Notes: generated from the letters alone by a model not told the origin. DNA of 64,000 nt from Burkholderiales bacterium (GCA_030833315.1 JAURHM010000009.1:1-64000); one strand, 5' to 3'; shown: positions 40,503-51,463, counted from the stretch's first letter. A program made the numbers and translations.

Positions 40503-42209
40503 ATGAGCCGGAAAACCGCAAAACTCTCGCAGCCCAAACACGACCTCGTCATCGAGAAGGACGTCAAAATCACGATGCGTGACGGCGCGGTGCTCTACGC
40601 CGACATCTTCCGCCCGAAGGCCGCCGGAAAATTCCCCGCCATCGTCAACATCAGCGCCTACCAGAAGGACAAGGTCTGGGTGCCGCCGCACGACCTCGAG
40701 GAAAAAGCCAATCCCTATATGACCTGGGAAACGGTGAACCCGACGTGGTGGGTGCCGCGCGGGTATATCTGCGTACGCGTCGATACCCGCGGCTCGGGCA
40801 AATCGCCCGGCCTGTCCGATCCGGGCGGCCCGCAGGAAACCCTGGACTATTACGACGCCATTGAATGGACGGCGAAACAGAAATGGTGCAGCGGCAACAT
40901 CGGCACCGCGGGCATTTCCTATCACGCGGTCACGCAATGGCGCGTAGCCGGACTGCAACCGCCTTCACTGAAGGCAATGATCCCGTGGGAAGGTTACGGC
41001 GACGCGTATCGCGACTCGGTATTCCACGGCGGCATTTTCCAGCTTTATTACCTCGCCACCTGGTACGCCACGCAGATGGCGCACCACCTGCTGGGCGATC
41101 CGCAGGAATACAACCCGGACGCTTTCCGCAACGAGCGCCTCTACAACTACATGCGCCACAGCCTCGACACCGGCTACTGGGACAACCGCGGCGCACAGTG
41201 GGACAAAATCAAGGTACCCTTTCTTTCAGCGGGCAACTGGAGCGGCCACAACCTGCACCTGCGCGGCAACGTCGAGGGCTTCGTCCGTGCGAAATCGAAA
41301 CACAAAAAGCTGCGCATCCATACCGGCACCCATTACCACGCGTTCTACACCGAGGAAGGCCGGCTCGACCAGCTGCGATGGTTCGACTACTGGCTGAAGG
41401 GCCTTGATACCGGAATCATGAAAGACCCACCGGTCAAACTGATGATCCGCACCGGCGGCGGCACGATGAAGGACTACAAGTTCCGCTTCGAGAACGAGTG
41501 GCCGCTGAAACGCACGCAGTGGACGAAGCTGTATCTGCAGGCAGAGCGCAAAACACCGGTCGCCGGTGCGATGGACAGTGAAGGCACGCTGGTCCGCAAG
41601 CCGCCGAAAAAGAAAGGGGCCATCAGCTATTCCGCCACCGGGGTCTCCCATGCCGGCGTCGCTTCGGCCTCATCGACCATGCTGCAGGCCGGCGCCATGC
41701 ACCGCACCGGCATCTCGTTTCAAACAGAACCGCTGAAGGAAAAAACCGAAGTCACCGGCCCGGCGAAACTGGTGTTGTGGGTTTCAAGTACGACCAAGGA
41801 CATGGACATGTTCGTCACCGTCCGCAACATCGACCGCGACGGCAAGGATGTCTGGGAAGTCGGGCAGCAGGGCCAGCAGGTACCGGTGGCCAAGGGCTGG
41901 CTGCGCGCCTCGCACCGCAAGCTGGATCCGGAACTGACGCTGCCCTACCGCCCTTACCACGCACATGACGAGCGCTGGTGGCTGGAGCCAGGCGTACCCG
42001 TCGAGTGTGAAATCGAAATCTGGCCGATCGGCATGGTGTTCGGCAAGGGTCACCGCATCCGCATCGACATCCAGCCGCGCGACGGCGTCGGCAGTACACC
42101 CTATAACCACTATCCGGCCGCTTACAACACGAACGGGCAGAACACAGTGCATACTGGCGGCCAGATGGCGTCCTATCTGCTGCTACCGGTGATACCCGCC
42201 AGGTCCTGA
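40503..42209 (+). CDS. CocE/NonD family hydrolase (X-Pro dipeptidyl-peptidase S15-like)
   Basis: VRVDTRGSGKSPG, GTAGISYHAVTQW, C-terminal jelly roll. Confidence 0.9.
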   Translation: MSRKTAKLSQPKHDLVIEKDVKITMRDGAVLYADIFRPKAAGKFPAIVNISAYQKDKVWVPPHDLEEKANPYMTWETVNPTWWVPRGYICVRVDTRGSGKSPGLSDPGGPQETLDYYDAIEWTAKQKWCSGNIGTAGISYHAVTQWRVAGLQPPSLKAMIPWEGYGDAYRDSVFHGGIFQLYYLATWYATQMAHHLLGDPQEYNPDAFRNERLYNYMRHSLDTGYWDNRGAQWDKIKVPFLSAGNWSGHNLHLRGNVEGFVRAKSKHKKLRIHTGTHYHAFYTEEGRLDQLRWFDYWLKGLDTGIMKDPPVKLMIRTGGGTMKDYKFRFENEWPLKRTQWTKLYLQAERKTPVAGAMDSEGTLVRKPPKKKGAISYSATGVSHAGVASASSTMLQAGAMHRTGISFQTEPLKEKTEVTGPAKLVLWVSSTTKDMDMFVTVRNIDRDGKDVWEVGQQGQQVPVAKGWLRASHRKLDPELTLPYRPYHAHDERWWLEPGVPVECEIEIWPIGMVFGKGHRIRIDIQPRDGVGSTPYNHYPAAYNTNGQNTVHTGGQMASYLLLPVIPARS

Positions 42210-42231
42210 AAAAAACCGCTGTGGAGGAGTA

Positions 42232-43200
42232 TTGATGAATCTGCTGAAAAACGCCGCAGGACTGGCGTTGCTTGCCGTTGCCGCCGTCGCCCACGGGCAG
42301 AGTTATCCGTCAAAACCGGTGCGCATCATCGTCCCGTTCGTGCCCGCGGGGCCGACCGACAACCAGGCGCGCTGGGCGGCGCAACAACTCACCACGGCCA
42401 CCGGCCAGCAGTTTATTGTCGACAACCGCCCGGGCGCCGGCGGCGTGCCCGGTACCGAAGCGGTGGTCAAAAGCGCGCCCGATGGCTACACCCTGCTTGC
42501 GGGCAATCCCGGACCGCTGACCATCGCGCCCAATGTGCGCCACACCATGCCCTACGACACGCTGCGCGATCTGGTGCCCATCGTGCTAATCGCGCGTAGC
42601 GCCAGCTGTGTCTGCCTGCACCCTAGCCTGCCGGCACGCAACGTCAAGGAATTCGTCGCGCTGGCCAAAGCCCGGCCCGGAAAGATCAATTACGGCTCGC
42701 CGGGCGTCGGCACCGTCGGCCATTTCGCCACCGAACTGTTTGCCTTCCAGGCCGGGGTCAAACTGAACCACATCCCATACAAGGGTGCCGCGCAGTACAC
42801 CATCGACCTGATCGCCGGCAACATTGAGCTGGCGATCAACCAGTTCGCGATTGCCACGCCCCATGTCAACGCCGGCAAGCTGCGTTGCCTCGGCGCCACC
42901 TCGCGGGAGCGCTCGCCGCTGCTGCCGAACGTACCGACCATCGCCGAACAGGGCATCAAGGATTTCGAAAGCTATAACTGGAACGGCGTTCTGGCGCCGG
43001 CCGGAACGCACCCGGCGATCATCAACCGCATCGCAGAAGTAGTCTCCAAGCAGCTCGCCACACAGGATGCGCGTGCGCTTTATTCCGGACAGGGCCACGA
43101 GGCGAGCGGCATCACCGCCACGGCCTACGTCGACTTCATCCGTGCCGAAACCGAAAAATGGGCAAAAATCGCCCGTGTCGCCAACATCCAGAAACAATAA
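42232..43200 (+). CDS. Bug/TTT family substrate-binding protein
   Basis: QSYPSKPVRIIVPFVPAGPTDNQAR; signal peptide. Confidence 0.93.
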   Translation: MMNLLKNAAGLALLAVAAVAHGQSYPSKPVRIIVPFVPAGPTDNQARWAAQQLTTATGQQFIVDNRPGAGGVPGTEAVVKSAPDGYTLLAGNPGPLTIAPNVRHTMPYDTLRDLVPIVLIARSASCVCLHPSLPARNVKEFVALAKARPGKINYGSPGVGTVGHFATELFAFQAGVKLNHIPYKGAAQYTIDLIAGNIELAINQFAIATPHVNAGKLRCLGATSRERSPLLPNVPTIAEQGIKDFESYNWNGVLAPAGTHPAIINRIAEVVSKQLATQDARALYSGQGHEASGITATAYVDFIRAETEKWAKIARVANIQKQ

Positions 43201-43218
43201 AAAGGAACAGGAACCGTC

Positions 43219-44391
43219 ATGACCGCTAAGAAGGAATCCACCTATTTCATGTATTTCCCAGGCAACTACCGGTGGTCGTCGGCATTCATCAATATGATGA
43301 GCTCCGCGCCCTACGGCGGCTCGGAAATCAGCGAACTGCACAAAATCGGCATACAGCTGAAAGACAAGGACCCGGAAGACGACGAGGCCTGGTTCCATGC
43401 CTGCGTCAATGTTGCCGACAAAGTGCGCGCGCACGCCGAACGCTTCGAAGCATCCAAACACGCGACTTCCGCTGCGCACGCCTATCTGCGTGCCTGCAAC
43501 TACTACCAGATGGCCGAGCGTTTCCGCACGCCGAAGGATGACATCGCACTGGCCGCCTACAAAATCGGCGTGGATTGCTTCCATCGCCATGTCGCACTGA
43601 CTGACGTCAAGATCGAGATCGTCGAAATCCCGACCGCAGCGGGCCCCATCCCCGGTTATTTCGTCCATGCTCAGAATGCCAAATCGAAGAAATCGCCCTG
43701 CGTGGTGTATTTCGACGGACTCGACGTCACCAAGGAAATCCAGTACGTGCGCGGCGTGCCCGACCTGATCAAGCGCGGCATTTCGGTGCTGGTGATGGAC
43801 GGCCCCGGCACCGGCGAAGCGATCCGCTTCCGCGGCCAGTACCTGCGCCACGACTACGAAGTCGCCGGCTCGGCCTGCGTCGACTGGCTGGAAAAACGCG
43901 ATGACGTCGACGCCAAAAAAATCGGCGTGGTCGCGATCAGCCTAGGCGGCTATTACGCGCCGCGAATGGCGTCGATGGAGCCGCGTTTTGCCGCCTGCAT
44001 CGCCTGGGGCGCGATCTGGGATTACCACGCGACCTGGAAAAAACGCATCGAGGCGAAATTCAAGACCTCGCTGTCGGTACCGGGCCACCACATCACCTGG
44101 ATCCTCGGCGTCGATACGCTGGACGAAGCGCTGAAAAAACTCGAACCGTTCAAACTCGACGGCGTGGTGCAAAAGATGAAATGCCCGTTCCTCATTGTTC
44201 ATGGCGCAGAAGACGAGCAGGTGCCGCTGGCCGACGCCCAGGCGCTCTACAACGCCTCAGGCTCGCCGGACAAGACGCTGCGCGTGTTCACCGCCGAAGA
44301 AGGCGGCGCGCAGCATTGCCAGCGCGACTACCTGACGCTGGGTGTCGCGGAAATGTGGAACTGGTTTGAGGACAAGCTGCTGCGGTCCTGA
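43219..44391 (+). CDS. Alpha/beta hydrolase, 2,6-dihydropseudooxynicotine hydrolase-like family
   Basis: VVAISLGGYYAPRMA nucleophile elbow, helical N-terminal part, VLVMDGPGTGEA. Confidence 0.8.
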   Translation: MTAKKESTYFMYFPGNYRWSSAFINMMSSAPYGGSEISELHKIGIQLKDKDPEDDEAWFHACVNVADKVRAHAERFEASKHATSAAHAYLRACNYYQMAERFRTPKDDIALAAYKIGVDCFHRHVALTDVKIEIVEIPTAAGPIPGYFVHAQNAKSKKSPCVVYFDGLDVTKEIQYVRGVPDLIKRGISVLVMDGPGTGEAIRFRGQYLRHDYEVAGSACVDWLEKRDDVDAKKIGVVAISLGGYYAPRMASMEPRFAACIAWGAIWDYHATWKKRIEAKFKTSLSVPGHHITWILGVDTLDEALKKLEPFKLDGVVQKMKCPFLIVHGAEDEQVPLADAQALYNASGSPDKTLRVFTAEEGGAQHCQRDYLTLGVAEMWNWFEDKLLRS

Positions 44392-44510
44392 TGCATTACT
44401 GCGAGCTGCGCCGCTGCCACGAATGCAACCAGCCCGTCGGCAGCCGTGATAAATTCTGCGTGCGTTGCGGGGCGAAGCTGCCCCGTCACCCCAGAACCCT
44501 TTATTCCTGA
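44391..44510 (+). CDS. 39-aa zinc-ribbon microprotein (not in ORF track)
   Basis: MHYCELRRCHECNQPVGSRDKFCVRCGAKLPRHPRTLYS; CX2C...CX2C; TGATG overlap with upstream stop. Confidence 0.6.
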   Translation: MHYCELRRCHECNQPVGSRDKFCVRCGAKLPRHPRTLYS

Positions 44511-44536
44511 GCGCAGTTGCCGCATCATCGCCAGTT

Positions 44537-45550
44537 ATGGAAGAAATCATCTACACGGTGGTGTTTCAGGCGACTTACCAGACCCTGAAGCCGCTGCTGG
44601 CCTTTTTGCATCACGATTCCTTCCTGTATTGGCCTTTCATTCTTTCAACACTGTTGATTGCCATGCTGGCCTGGCGCTTTACGCGTGCCCGCGGCGACCT
44701 GGATCCGGCAAAGCCGCACTGGAAGGAATTTTTTGACCGCTACCTGAGCCGGCGGCTGTGGTGGCATGCATCATCGCGTCTCGATTACCGCTTTTATTTC
44801 ATCAATGCCATTCTGTTTCCGCTGATCGTTGGTCCGCTGCTGTTCAGCTCGCAAGGCGTCGCCACCGCCCTCGGCAACCTGTTCGGTATGCCGGAGGCAC
44901 AATCCGCCGCGCCCTCATTCTGGGCCGCACTCGCCTATACGGTGATTTTTTTCATCGCTTACGATTTCGGCCGCTTCGTCTCCCACAGTCTCCTGCATGA
45001 CATCCCCTGGCTCTGGCAATTCCACAAAGTCCATCACTCCGCTGAAGTGCTGACGCCGATGACGGCCTTTCGCGCCCATCCGGTTGATCTCGCAGTGATG
45101 GCCTGGGTGCCGGCGCTGACCACCGGCATCGTGACCTGGTGTTTTTATCGCTATGTCAACGCCGGCATCGGCATGATCACCTTTCTTGGTTTGCATGCGA
45201 TCCTCTGGATCTTCAACCTGGCCGGCAATCTGCGGCACTGGCATGTCTGGCTGTCCTATGGGCCGACGCTTAATCGCTGGCTGATCAGTCCGGCGCACCA
45301 TCAGCTCCATCACAGCTATGAACCGCGCCATCTGGGCTGCAACCGGGGCTTTGAACTCGCGGTATGGGATCGTCTGTACGGCACCCTCTATGTGCCGCCA
45401 CAGGCACCCGAAACATTCCGCATGGGCCTCGGCGACGGCAGCGACGGACAGTGGCGCACGGTGTGGCAGCTCTACGTCTGGCCGTTCCTGATGTTGTGGC
45501 GGCGGCCGCCTGCTGAAACCAAAACACCGCAGTCCGCCGGCGATCAGTAA
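44537..45550 (+). CDS. Sterol desaturase / fatty acid hydroxylase family protein
   Basis: HSLLH, HKVHHS, HHQLHHS histidine boxes. Confidence 0.92.
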   Translation: MEEIIYTVVFQATYQTLKPLLAFLHHDSFLYWPFILSTLLIAMLAWRFTRARGDLDPAKPHWKEFFDRYLSRRLWWHASSRLDYRFYFINAILFPLIVGPLLFSSQGVATALGNLFGMPEAQSAAPSFWAALAYTVIFFIAYDFGRFVSHSLLHDIPWLWQFHKVHHSAEVLTPMTAFRAHPVDLAVMAWVPALTTGIVTWCFYRYVNAGIGMITFLGLHAILWIFNLAGNLRHWHVWLSYGPTLNRWLISPAHHQLHHSYEPRHLGCNRGFELAVWDRLYGTLYVPPQAPETFRMGLGDGSDGQWRTVWQLYVWPFLMLWRRPPAETKTPQSAGDQ

Positions 45551-45562
45551 GCCCCGGCGGGC

Positions 45563-45943
45563 TCAGAGATATTCCGAGACTTCCACCAAATTGAGGTCGG
45601 GATCGCGGAAATACACCGAACGGATGTCGCCCATCGCACCGGTCTTGGTGCAGGGGCCTTCGATGATCGTCACCTTGTGCTGCGCCAGTCTGTCGATCAC
45701 CTGCTGCAGCGGCACTGCGGCAATAAAGCAGAAATCCAGCGTGCCGACGCCCGGTGCTTGCGCCTTGGGCTCATATTCCTTGCCTTTCACGTGAATGTTG
45801 ATCTTCTGCCGCCCGAACTTCAGCGCGAGGCGCTGTCCGTTGCGGAAGGTTTCCAGCTTCATGCCCAGCACTTCGGTATAGAAGCGGATGACCGCGTCGG
45901 GTTGGGCCGTGGTCAGCACAAAGTGGTCCAGTCGGTCGATCAT
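45563..45943 (-). CDS. VOC family protein
   Basis: RLDHFVLTTAQPDAVIRFYTEVLGMKLE. Confidence 0.9.
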   Translation of the reverse strand: MIDRLDHFVLTTAQPDAVIRFYTEVLGMKLETFRNGQRLALKFGRQKINIHVKGKEYEPKAQAPGVGTLDFCFIAAVPLQQVIDRLAQHKVTIIEGPCTKTGAMGDIRSVYFRDPDLNLVEVSEYL

Positions 45944-45979
45944 GAAGAATCTCCGTAACTATATGTTTTTATTGATTAT

Positions 45980-47200
45980 TTAAATCACACCCCTGGCGCG
46001 CAAATCGGCGATGGTCTCCGGCTTCAGCCCGGCACGCTGCAATACCGCTTCCGTATCTTCACCCAGCCGCGGCGCGGTGTTGCGGATGCCGCCGGGTGTC
46101 GCCGACAGCTTGGGCACGATGCCGGGTACATCAACCTGATAGCCGTCACGCGTGGTGATGTTGAGAATCATCTCGCGTGCCTTGTATTGCGCATCAGCGG
46201 CGATATCGGCGATTGAATAGATCGCCCCTGAAGGCACATCGTGTGCGTCGAGAATTTTCAGCGCGTCCGCCTTGTCATGCGCTTTCGTCCAAACGGTAAT
46301 TGCACCGTCGATATCGGCAACATGTTTGACCCGGCCGTCGTTGGAAGCCATCTCCGGCGAAGCCGCAAAATCATCGCGGCCGACGGCCTTCATCAAACGT
46401 TTGAAAATGCCGTCGCCGTTGCCGCCGATCAGAATCCATCCATCGCGGCAGGGATAGGCATTCGACGGGACGATGCCGGGCAGCGCACTGCCCGCGGCTT
46501 CTCGTACCGCATTGAAGGCGCTGTACTCGGGTAACAGGCTTTCCATGCAGTTGAACACGCTTTCGTACAGCGCGATATCGATTACCTGGCCTTCGCCAGC
46601 CGCTCTTTTTTCACCCTTGTCCCGATGATAAAGCGCCATCAGAATGCCGATCACGCCATGCAGCGCCGCCAGCGTGTCGCCGATCGACACACCGACACGC
46701 ACCGGTACGCGCCCCGGTTCCGCCGTGAGGTAACGCAGCCCGCCCATCGATTCGGCGATCACGCCGAAACCGGGGCGGTTGCAGTACGGGCCGTCCTGGC
46801 CGTAGCCGGAAATGCGCGCCATCACCAGTCGCGGATTGATTGTTTTCAGCGCCTCGTAGCCGAGCCCCCACTCCTCCATCTTGCCGGGACGGAAGTTCTC
46901 GATCAGCACGTCGGCCTCTTTCACCAGCGCGCGCAGGATGTCCTGACCTTCCGGCTGGGTGAGGTCCAGCGTCACCGACTGCTTGTTGCGTGACTGGACT
47001 TCCCACCACACCGAATTGCCATTTTTGAGCATGCGCCATTTGCGCAGCGGATCGCCCTTGCCGGGCGGCTCGATCTTGATCACCTCGGCGCCGAAATCGG
47101 CGAGTGTCTTGCCGCAGAACGGTCCGGCAATCAGCTGGCCGAGTTCAATGACGCGCACGCCCTGGAGCGGGCCTGCACTTGCAGCGGATGCGGTTGTCAT
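45980..47200 (-). CDS. CaiB/BaiF family CoA-transferase
   Basis: GVRVIELGQLIAGPFCGKTLADFGAEVIKIEPPGKGDPLR. Confidence 0.95.
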   Translation of the reverse strand: MTTASAASAGPLQGVRVIELGQLIAGPFCGKTLADFGAEVIKIEPPGKGDPLRKWRMLKNGNSVWWEVQSRNKQSVTLDLTQPEGQDILRALVKEADVLIENFRPGKMEEWGLGYEALKTINPRLVMARISGYGQDGPYCNRPGFGVIAESMGGLRYLTAEPGRVPVRVGVSIGDTLAALHGVIGILMALYHRDKGEKRAAGEGQVIDIALYESVFNCMESLLPEYSAFNAVREAAGSALPGIVPSNAYPCRDGWILIGGNGDGIFKRLMKAVGRDDFAASPEMASNDGRVKHVADIDGAITVWTKAHDKADALKILDAHDVPSGAIYSIADIAADAQYKAREMILNITTRDGYQVDVPGIVPKLSATPGGIRNTAPRLGEDTEAVLQRAGLKPETIADLRARGVI

Positions 47201-47245
47201 GCGACGACTCCTTCAGATACTGATGCCGCGACGCACCCCGACCGC

Positions 47246-47794
47246 TCAAGGATCGAGCTTGATGCTCGCGATCTTGATCACCTTGCCCCAGGTTTCGATT
47301 TGACGCAGCACATAGGCATCCAGCGCTGCAGGGGCCATGAATCGTGCAAAAGCGCCCTGCTCTTCCGCATTGCGGCGGATTTCCGGCGATTCGACGATGC
47401 GTGACAGTTCACTGCCGAGGCGCTCAATCACTGCCGGCGGCGTACCGGTCGGCGTAAACAGCGCAAACCACGACTCCACCTCATAACCCGGCATGCCGGA
47501 TTCAGCGGAAGTCGGAATGTCCTTCATCGTCGGATGACGTTCACCGGCCAGATAGGCCAGTGCGCGCAGCTTGCCGGCGCGCACATGACCAATCACCGAC
47601 GGCGGTGTGGTATTGAACATGGCGACCTGGCCCGACAGCAGATCAGCCAGCAGACGCGCGGTGAAATCGGTGGTGCCACCGGGTGCGCTGGGGACGATCA
47701 GCGAGACCGCCCGCGAAGGATAAGCCTGCTGGGCGTGAACAACCGCCGCAGACATCACCAGCACTGCAAGCACAGGAATCGTGAACCTTTTCAT
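47246..47794 (-). pseudogene. Internally deleted Bug/TTT substrate-binding protein
   Basis: N-terminal QAYPSRAVSLIVPSAPGGTTDFTARLLADLL joined in frame to the C-terminal domain; 182 aa versus about 320 expected. Confidence 0.75.
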
Positions 47795-47854
47795 GTCACT
47801 CCCCTTGTGTAATACAGAACCTGATGCCCGCGCCGGCGCCGAGCCCGGCGGTTT

Positions 47855-48325
<471 letters not shown>

Positions 48326-48330
48326 GGTTG

Positions 48331-49137
48331 TTATTTCTTTCCGGAGATGGCGGCCGCAGCACGGCCGGCCATGACTTTGACGAGCTGCGCGCGGTATTCG
48401 CGGGAGCCGTGGATGTCTTCGTTAAGGTCGTCAGCGGATACCGCGAGTTTTTCCAGCGCTGCCGCAGTCAGGTTTTTCGCCAGCGCCGCTTCGGCCTCCG
48501 TCCAGCGGAACACGCCCGATGCACCGGCGCCGGTCACTGCAACGCGCACGCCCGAAACAGTCTGGGCAATGAACACGCCAGCCATCGCATAACCCGATGC
48601 CGGATGCGGGAACTTGGCATACGCAGCCGCCTTGGGCAGCGGGAAAGCGATTTTCACCACCAGTTCGCCGGGCTCCAGCGCAGTGGTGAACATGCCCTGG
48701 AAAAAATCGTCGGCGGCAATTTCACGCTTGTTGGTGATCACCGTGGCGTTGAGCGCCAGTACGGCGGCCGGCGAATCGGCAGCCGGATCGTTGTTGGCAA
48801 CAGAACCGCCGATGGTGCCGCGGTTGCGCACCTGCGGATCGGCGACCGTGGAGATCAGCGCGGCCAGTGCCGGCAACACCTCACGCACCACCGGTGACGT
48901 GGCGATCTGGTAGTACTTGGTCGCCGCGCCGATGGTGAGCACGCCATTCTTGTTTTCGATGCCGGCGAGTTCGGCGAGGCCAGCAATGTCGATCAGCTGC
49001 GAAGGCTGGGCGAGCCGCGCCTTCAGCGTCGGCAGCAGGGTCATGCCGCCGGACAGCGGTTTCGCATCTTCATCCTTGGCCAGCCAGTCGGCAGCCTCTT
49101 GCAGCGTCTTCGCCTTGCGATACTGGAATGAATACAT
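48331..49137 (-). CDS. Xanthine dehydrogenase family FAD-binding subunit (CoxM-like)
   Basis: [33 protein letters not shown]. Confidence 0.95.
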   Translation of the reverse strand: MYSFQYRKAKTLQEAADWLAKDEDAKPLSGGMTLLPTLKARLAQPSQLIDIAGLAELAGIENKNGVLTIGAATKYYQIATSPVVREVLPALAALISTVADPQVRNRGTIGGSVANNDPAADSPAAVLALNATVITNKREIAADDFFQGMFTTALEPGELVVKIAFPLPKAAAYAKFPHPASGYAMAGVFIAQTVSGVRVAVTGAGASGVFRWTEAEAALAKNLTAAALEKLAVSADDLNEDIHGSREYRAQLVKVMAGRAAAAISGKK

Positions 49138-49138
49138 G

Positions 49139-51463
49139 TTATTGTCCTTTCTTCGCAGCCGAAATGGCCTGCCACAGCTTGTGCGCGGTCAGCGGCATGT
49201 CGAGCGGCGGCACGCCCAGCGGCCGCAGCGCATTCATCACCGCATTGGTCAGTGTCGCCAGCGATGCCGTGCAACCCGATTCGCCCATGCCCTTCACGCC
49301 CAGCGGGCTGATGGTGCCGAAAGTGGTGTGTTCGGCGATGGTGATGTCCTTGATCCAGCCGGCCTTGGGCATCGCGTAGTCAGCGAAGCTGCCGGTCAGC
49401 AACTGGCCGGTCTCGGTGTCGTAGACCACATTTTCACCGAAAATCTGCCCCCAGCCCTGCGCCACCGCGCCGTGCATCTGACCTTCGACGATGGTGTGGT
49501 TGATCACCACGCCGCAGTCATCGACCGTGACATAGGAAACCACTTCGGTGAAACCGGTCTGCGGATCAATCTCGACTTCGGCCACGTGACAGCCGTTGGG
49601 GAAGGTCGAACCGAACTTGCCTTCGCCGGTAACCGACAGCGGTTTTTTCGCCGCCAGTTCGCCCAGCGTGATTTTCCTGTTTGATGCCGTCGACTTGAAC
49701 TCGCCCTGCGCGTAAGCCACCTGTGACGGCTCCACGCCCAACTGCTCGGCCGCCAGCGGCGTTGCGTGTTCGATCAGTTTTTTCGCGGCAATGTGGCAGA
49801 CCGTGCCGGCGCCGACGATGGTGCGCGAGCCACCGGTGTGGTTGCCGATCAATCCTTTTTCGCCGACGCCCTGCCGCAGCGTGACGCGCTCGGCCGGAAT
49901 GCCCATCGCGTCGCCGATGATCTGCGCGAAGGTGGTTTCATGACCCTGACCCTGCGAATGCGAAATCGAGTAGGCGGTAAGACGCCCGTCGGCAGACACT
50001 TCCAGCAGCACTTCATCCTTGGGGAACATTCCGGCGCCGGAGTTTTCGATCACCGTCGCAAAACCCAGGCCGCGCAGCAGACCGCGTTTTTCGGATTCGG
50101 CACGGCGTTTGGCAAAACCGGCAATATCGGCCAGCTTCAATGCCTTGTCGAGCACGCCGTGGAAATCGCCGATGTCGTAGACCGAACCGGTCGGGGTTTT
50201 GTACGGGAAAGCATTGGTCGGTATGAAATTGCGGCGGCGAATTTCCGCCGGATCGATTTTCATCTGCGCCGCGGATTCATCCACCAGGCGTTCAATGGCA
50301 AATGCAATTTCCGGACGCGCCGCACCGCGGTAGGCCGATACCGGCGCGGTGTTGGTCAGCGCCACACGCCAGCGGCCGAACAGCGCCGGGGTCTTGTAAA
50401 CGCCGTTGAGGCAGGTCACCGGATTGCGCATCGGACTCACCGGACCCGCGGGATGCAGATAGGCGCCGAGGTCGGCGATCCAGTCGATGCGCATTGCCAG
50501 GAAGTTACCATCCTTGTCCAGCGCCAGTTCGCCGTCGATGTAATTGGCGCGGCCGTGGGAATCGGACAGGAAACCCTCGCTGCGCGAGGACACCCATTTC
50601 ACCGGACGCTTCAGCGCTTTCGCTGCCAGCATCAAAGCGCAGTATTCCGGATAGCCGATACTGCGCTGGCCGAAACCGCCTCCCACATCACGGGCTTCGA
50701 CATTGATCTTTTCTTCAGGGACGCCGGTGTAAGCCGCGAGCTGCATGCGCATCATGTTGATGCCCTGCACCGGTGAATGCACCGTGTAAACCCCGCTGGT
50801 AGCGTCGTAACCGACGGAACAGGCGCGCGGCTCCATCGGATTGGGCGCAACGCGCGTGACGTCGAGCCGGAGTTTAGTGACATGCGCGGCCTTGGCGAAA
50901 GCCGCTTCAACCGCAGCGGCATCGCCGGCTTCCTGCTCGAAAGCCAGATTGCCGGGCACATTGTCATGCAGCTGCGGCGCACCGGCGGCCAGCGCGGCGC
51001 GCGGGTCAACCGCCACAGGCAGGTCTTCGTATTCGACTTCAATCAGTTCGGCGGCGTCCTGCGCCTGCAGTGCGGTTTCGGCGACCACGATAGCCACCGC
51101 GTCGCCGACAAAACGCACGCGGTCATGGGCCAGTGAGGATCGGTCGGGGAAACGGGCTTTCATACCGTCTTTGCCGGCAAAAGTCAGGAAGCTCATCGGC
51201 CGTAAATGGCCTTCGCGCACCGCGTCCGCACCGGTGTAAACGCCAAGCACGCCGGGTGCCTTGCTCGCAGCATCGGTATTCACCGACAGAATTCTGGCGT
51301 GGGCACGGTCCGCGCGCAGGAACGCCGCGTGGGCCTGGCCGGGCAGGTTCCAGTCGGCCGAGTAACAACCCTCGCCCTTGATCAATCGCAGGTCTTCCAG
51401 GCGGGACAGTTTTGCGCCGCCTACATCAAACAGGTGGTGATGGTCCATAACGTTGACGCGCAC
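49139..51463 (-). CDS. Xanthine dehydrogenase family molybdopterin-binding subunit (CoxL-like)
   Basis: DVGGGFGQRSIGYPEY, SAYRGAARPEIAFAIERLVD, SQGQGHETTFAQI. Confidence 0.95.
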   Translation of the reverse strand: MRVNVMDHHHLFDVGGAKLSRLEDLRLIKGEGCYSADWNLPGQAHAAFLRADRAHARILSVNTDAASKAPGVLGVYTGADAVREGHLRPMSFLTFAGKDGMKARFPDRSSLAHDRVRFVGDAVAIVVAETALQAQDAAELIEVEYEDLPVAVDPRAALAAGAPQLHDNVPGNLAFEQEAGDAAAVEAAFAKAAHVTKLRLDVTRVAPNPMEPRACSVGYDATSGVYTVHSPVQGINMMRMQLAAYTGVPEEKINVEARDVGGGFGQRSIGYPEYCALMLAAKALKRPVKWVSSRSEGFLSDSHGRANYIDGELALDKDGNFLAMRIDWIADLGAYLHPAGPVSPMRNPVTCLNGVYKTPALFGRWRVALTNTAPVSAYRGAARPEIAFAIERLVDESAAQMKIDPAEIRRRNFIPTNAFPYKTPTGSVYDIGDFHGVLDKALKLADIAGFAKRRAESEKRGLLRGLGFATVIENSGAGMFPKDEVLLEVSADGRLTAYSISHSQGQGHETTFAQIIGDAMGIPAERVTLRQGVGEKGLIGNHTGGSRTIVGAGTVCHIAAKKLIEHATPLAAEQLGVEPSQVAYAQGEFKSTASNRKITLGELAAKKPLSVTGEGKFGSTFPNGCHVAEVEIDPQTGFTEVVSYVTVDDCGVVINHTIVEGQMHGAVAQGWGQIFGENVVYDTETGQLLTGSFADYAMPKAGWIKDITIAEHTTFGTISPLGVKGMGESGCTASLATLTNAVMNALRPLGVPPLDMPLTAHKLWQAISAAKKGQ

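Noticed and set aside
42586-43851. 421-aa minus-strand ORF antisense to Bug and hydrolase genes
   Set aside because: Overlaps two real plus-strand genes entirely; shadow ORF.
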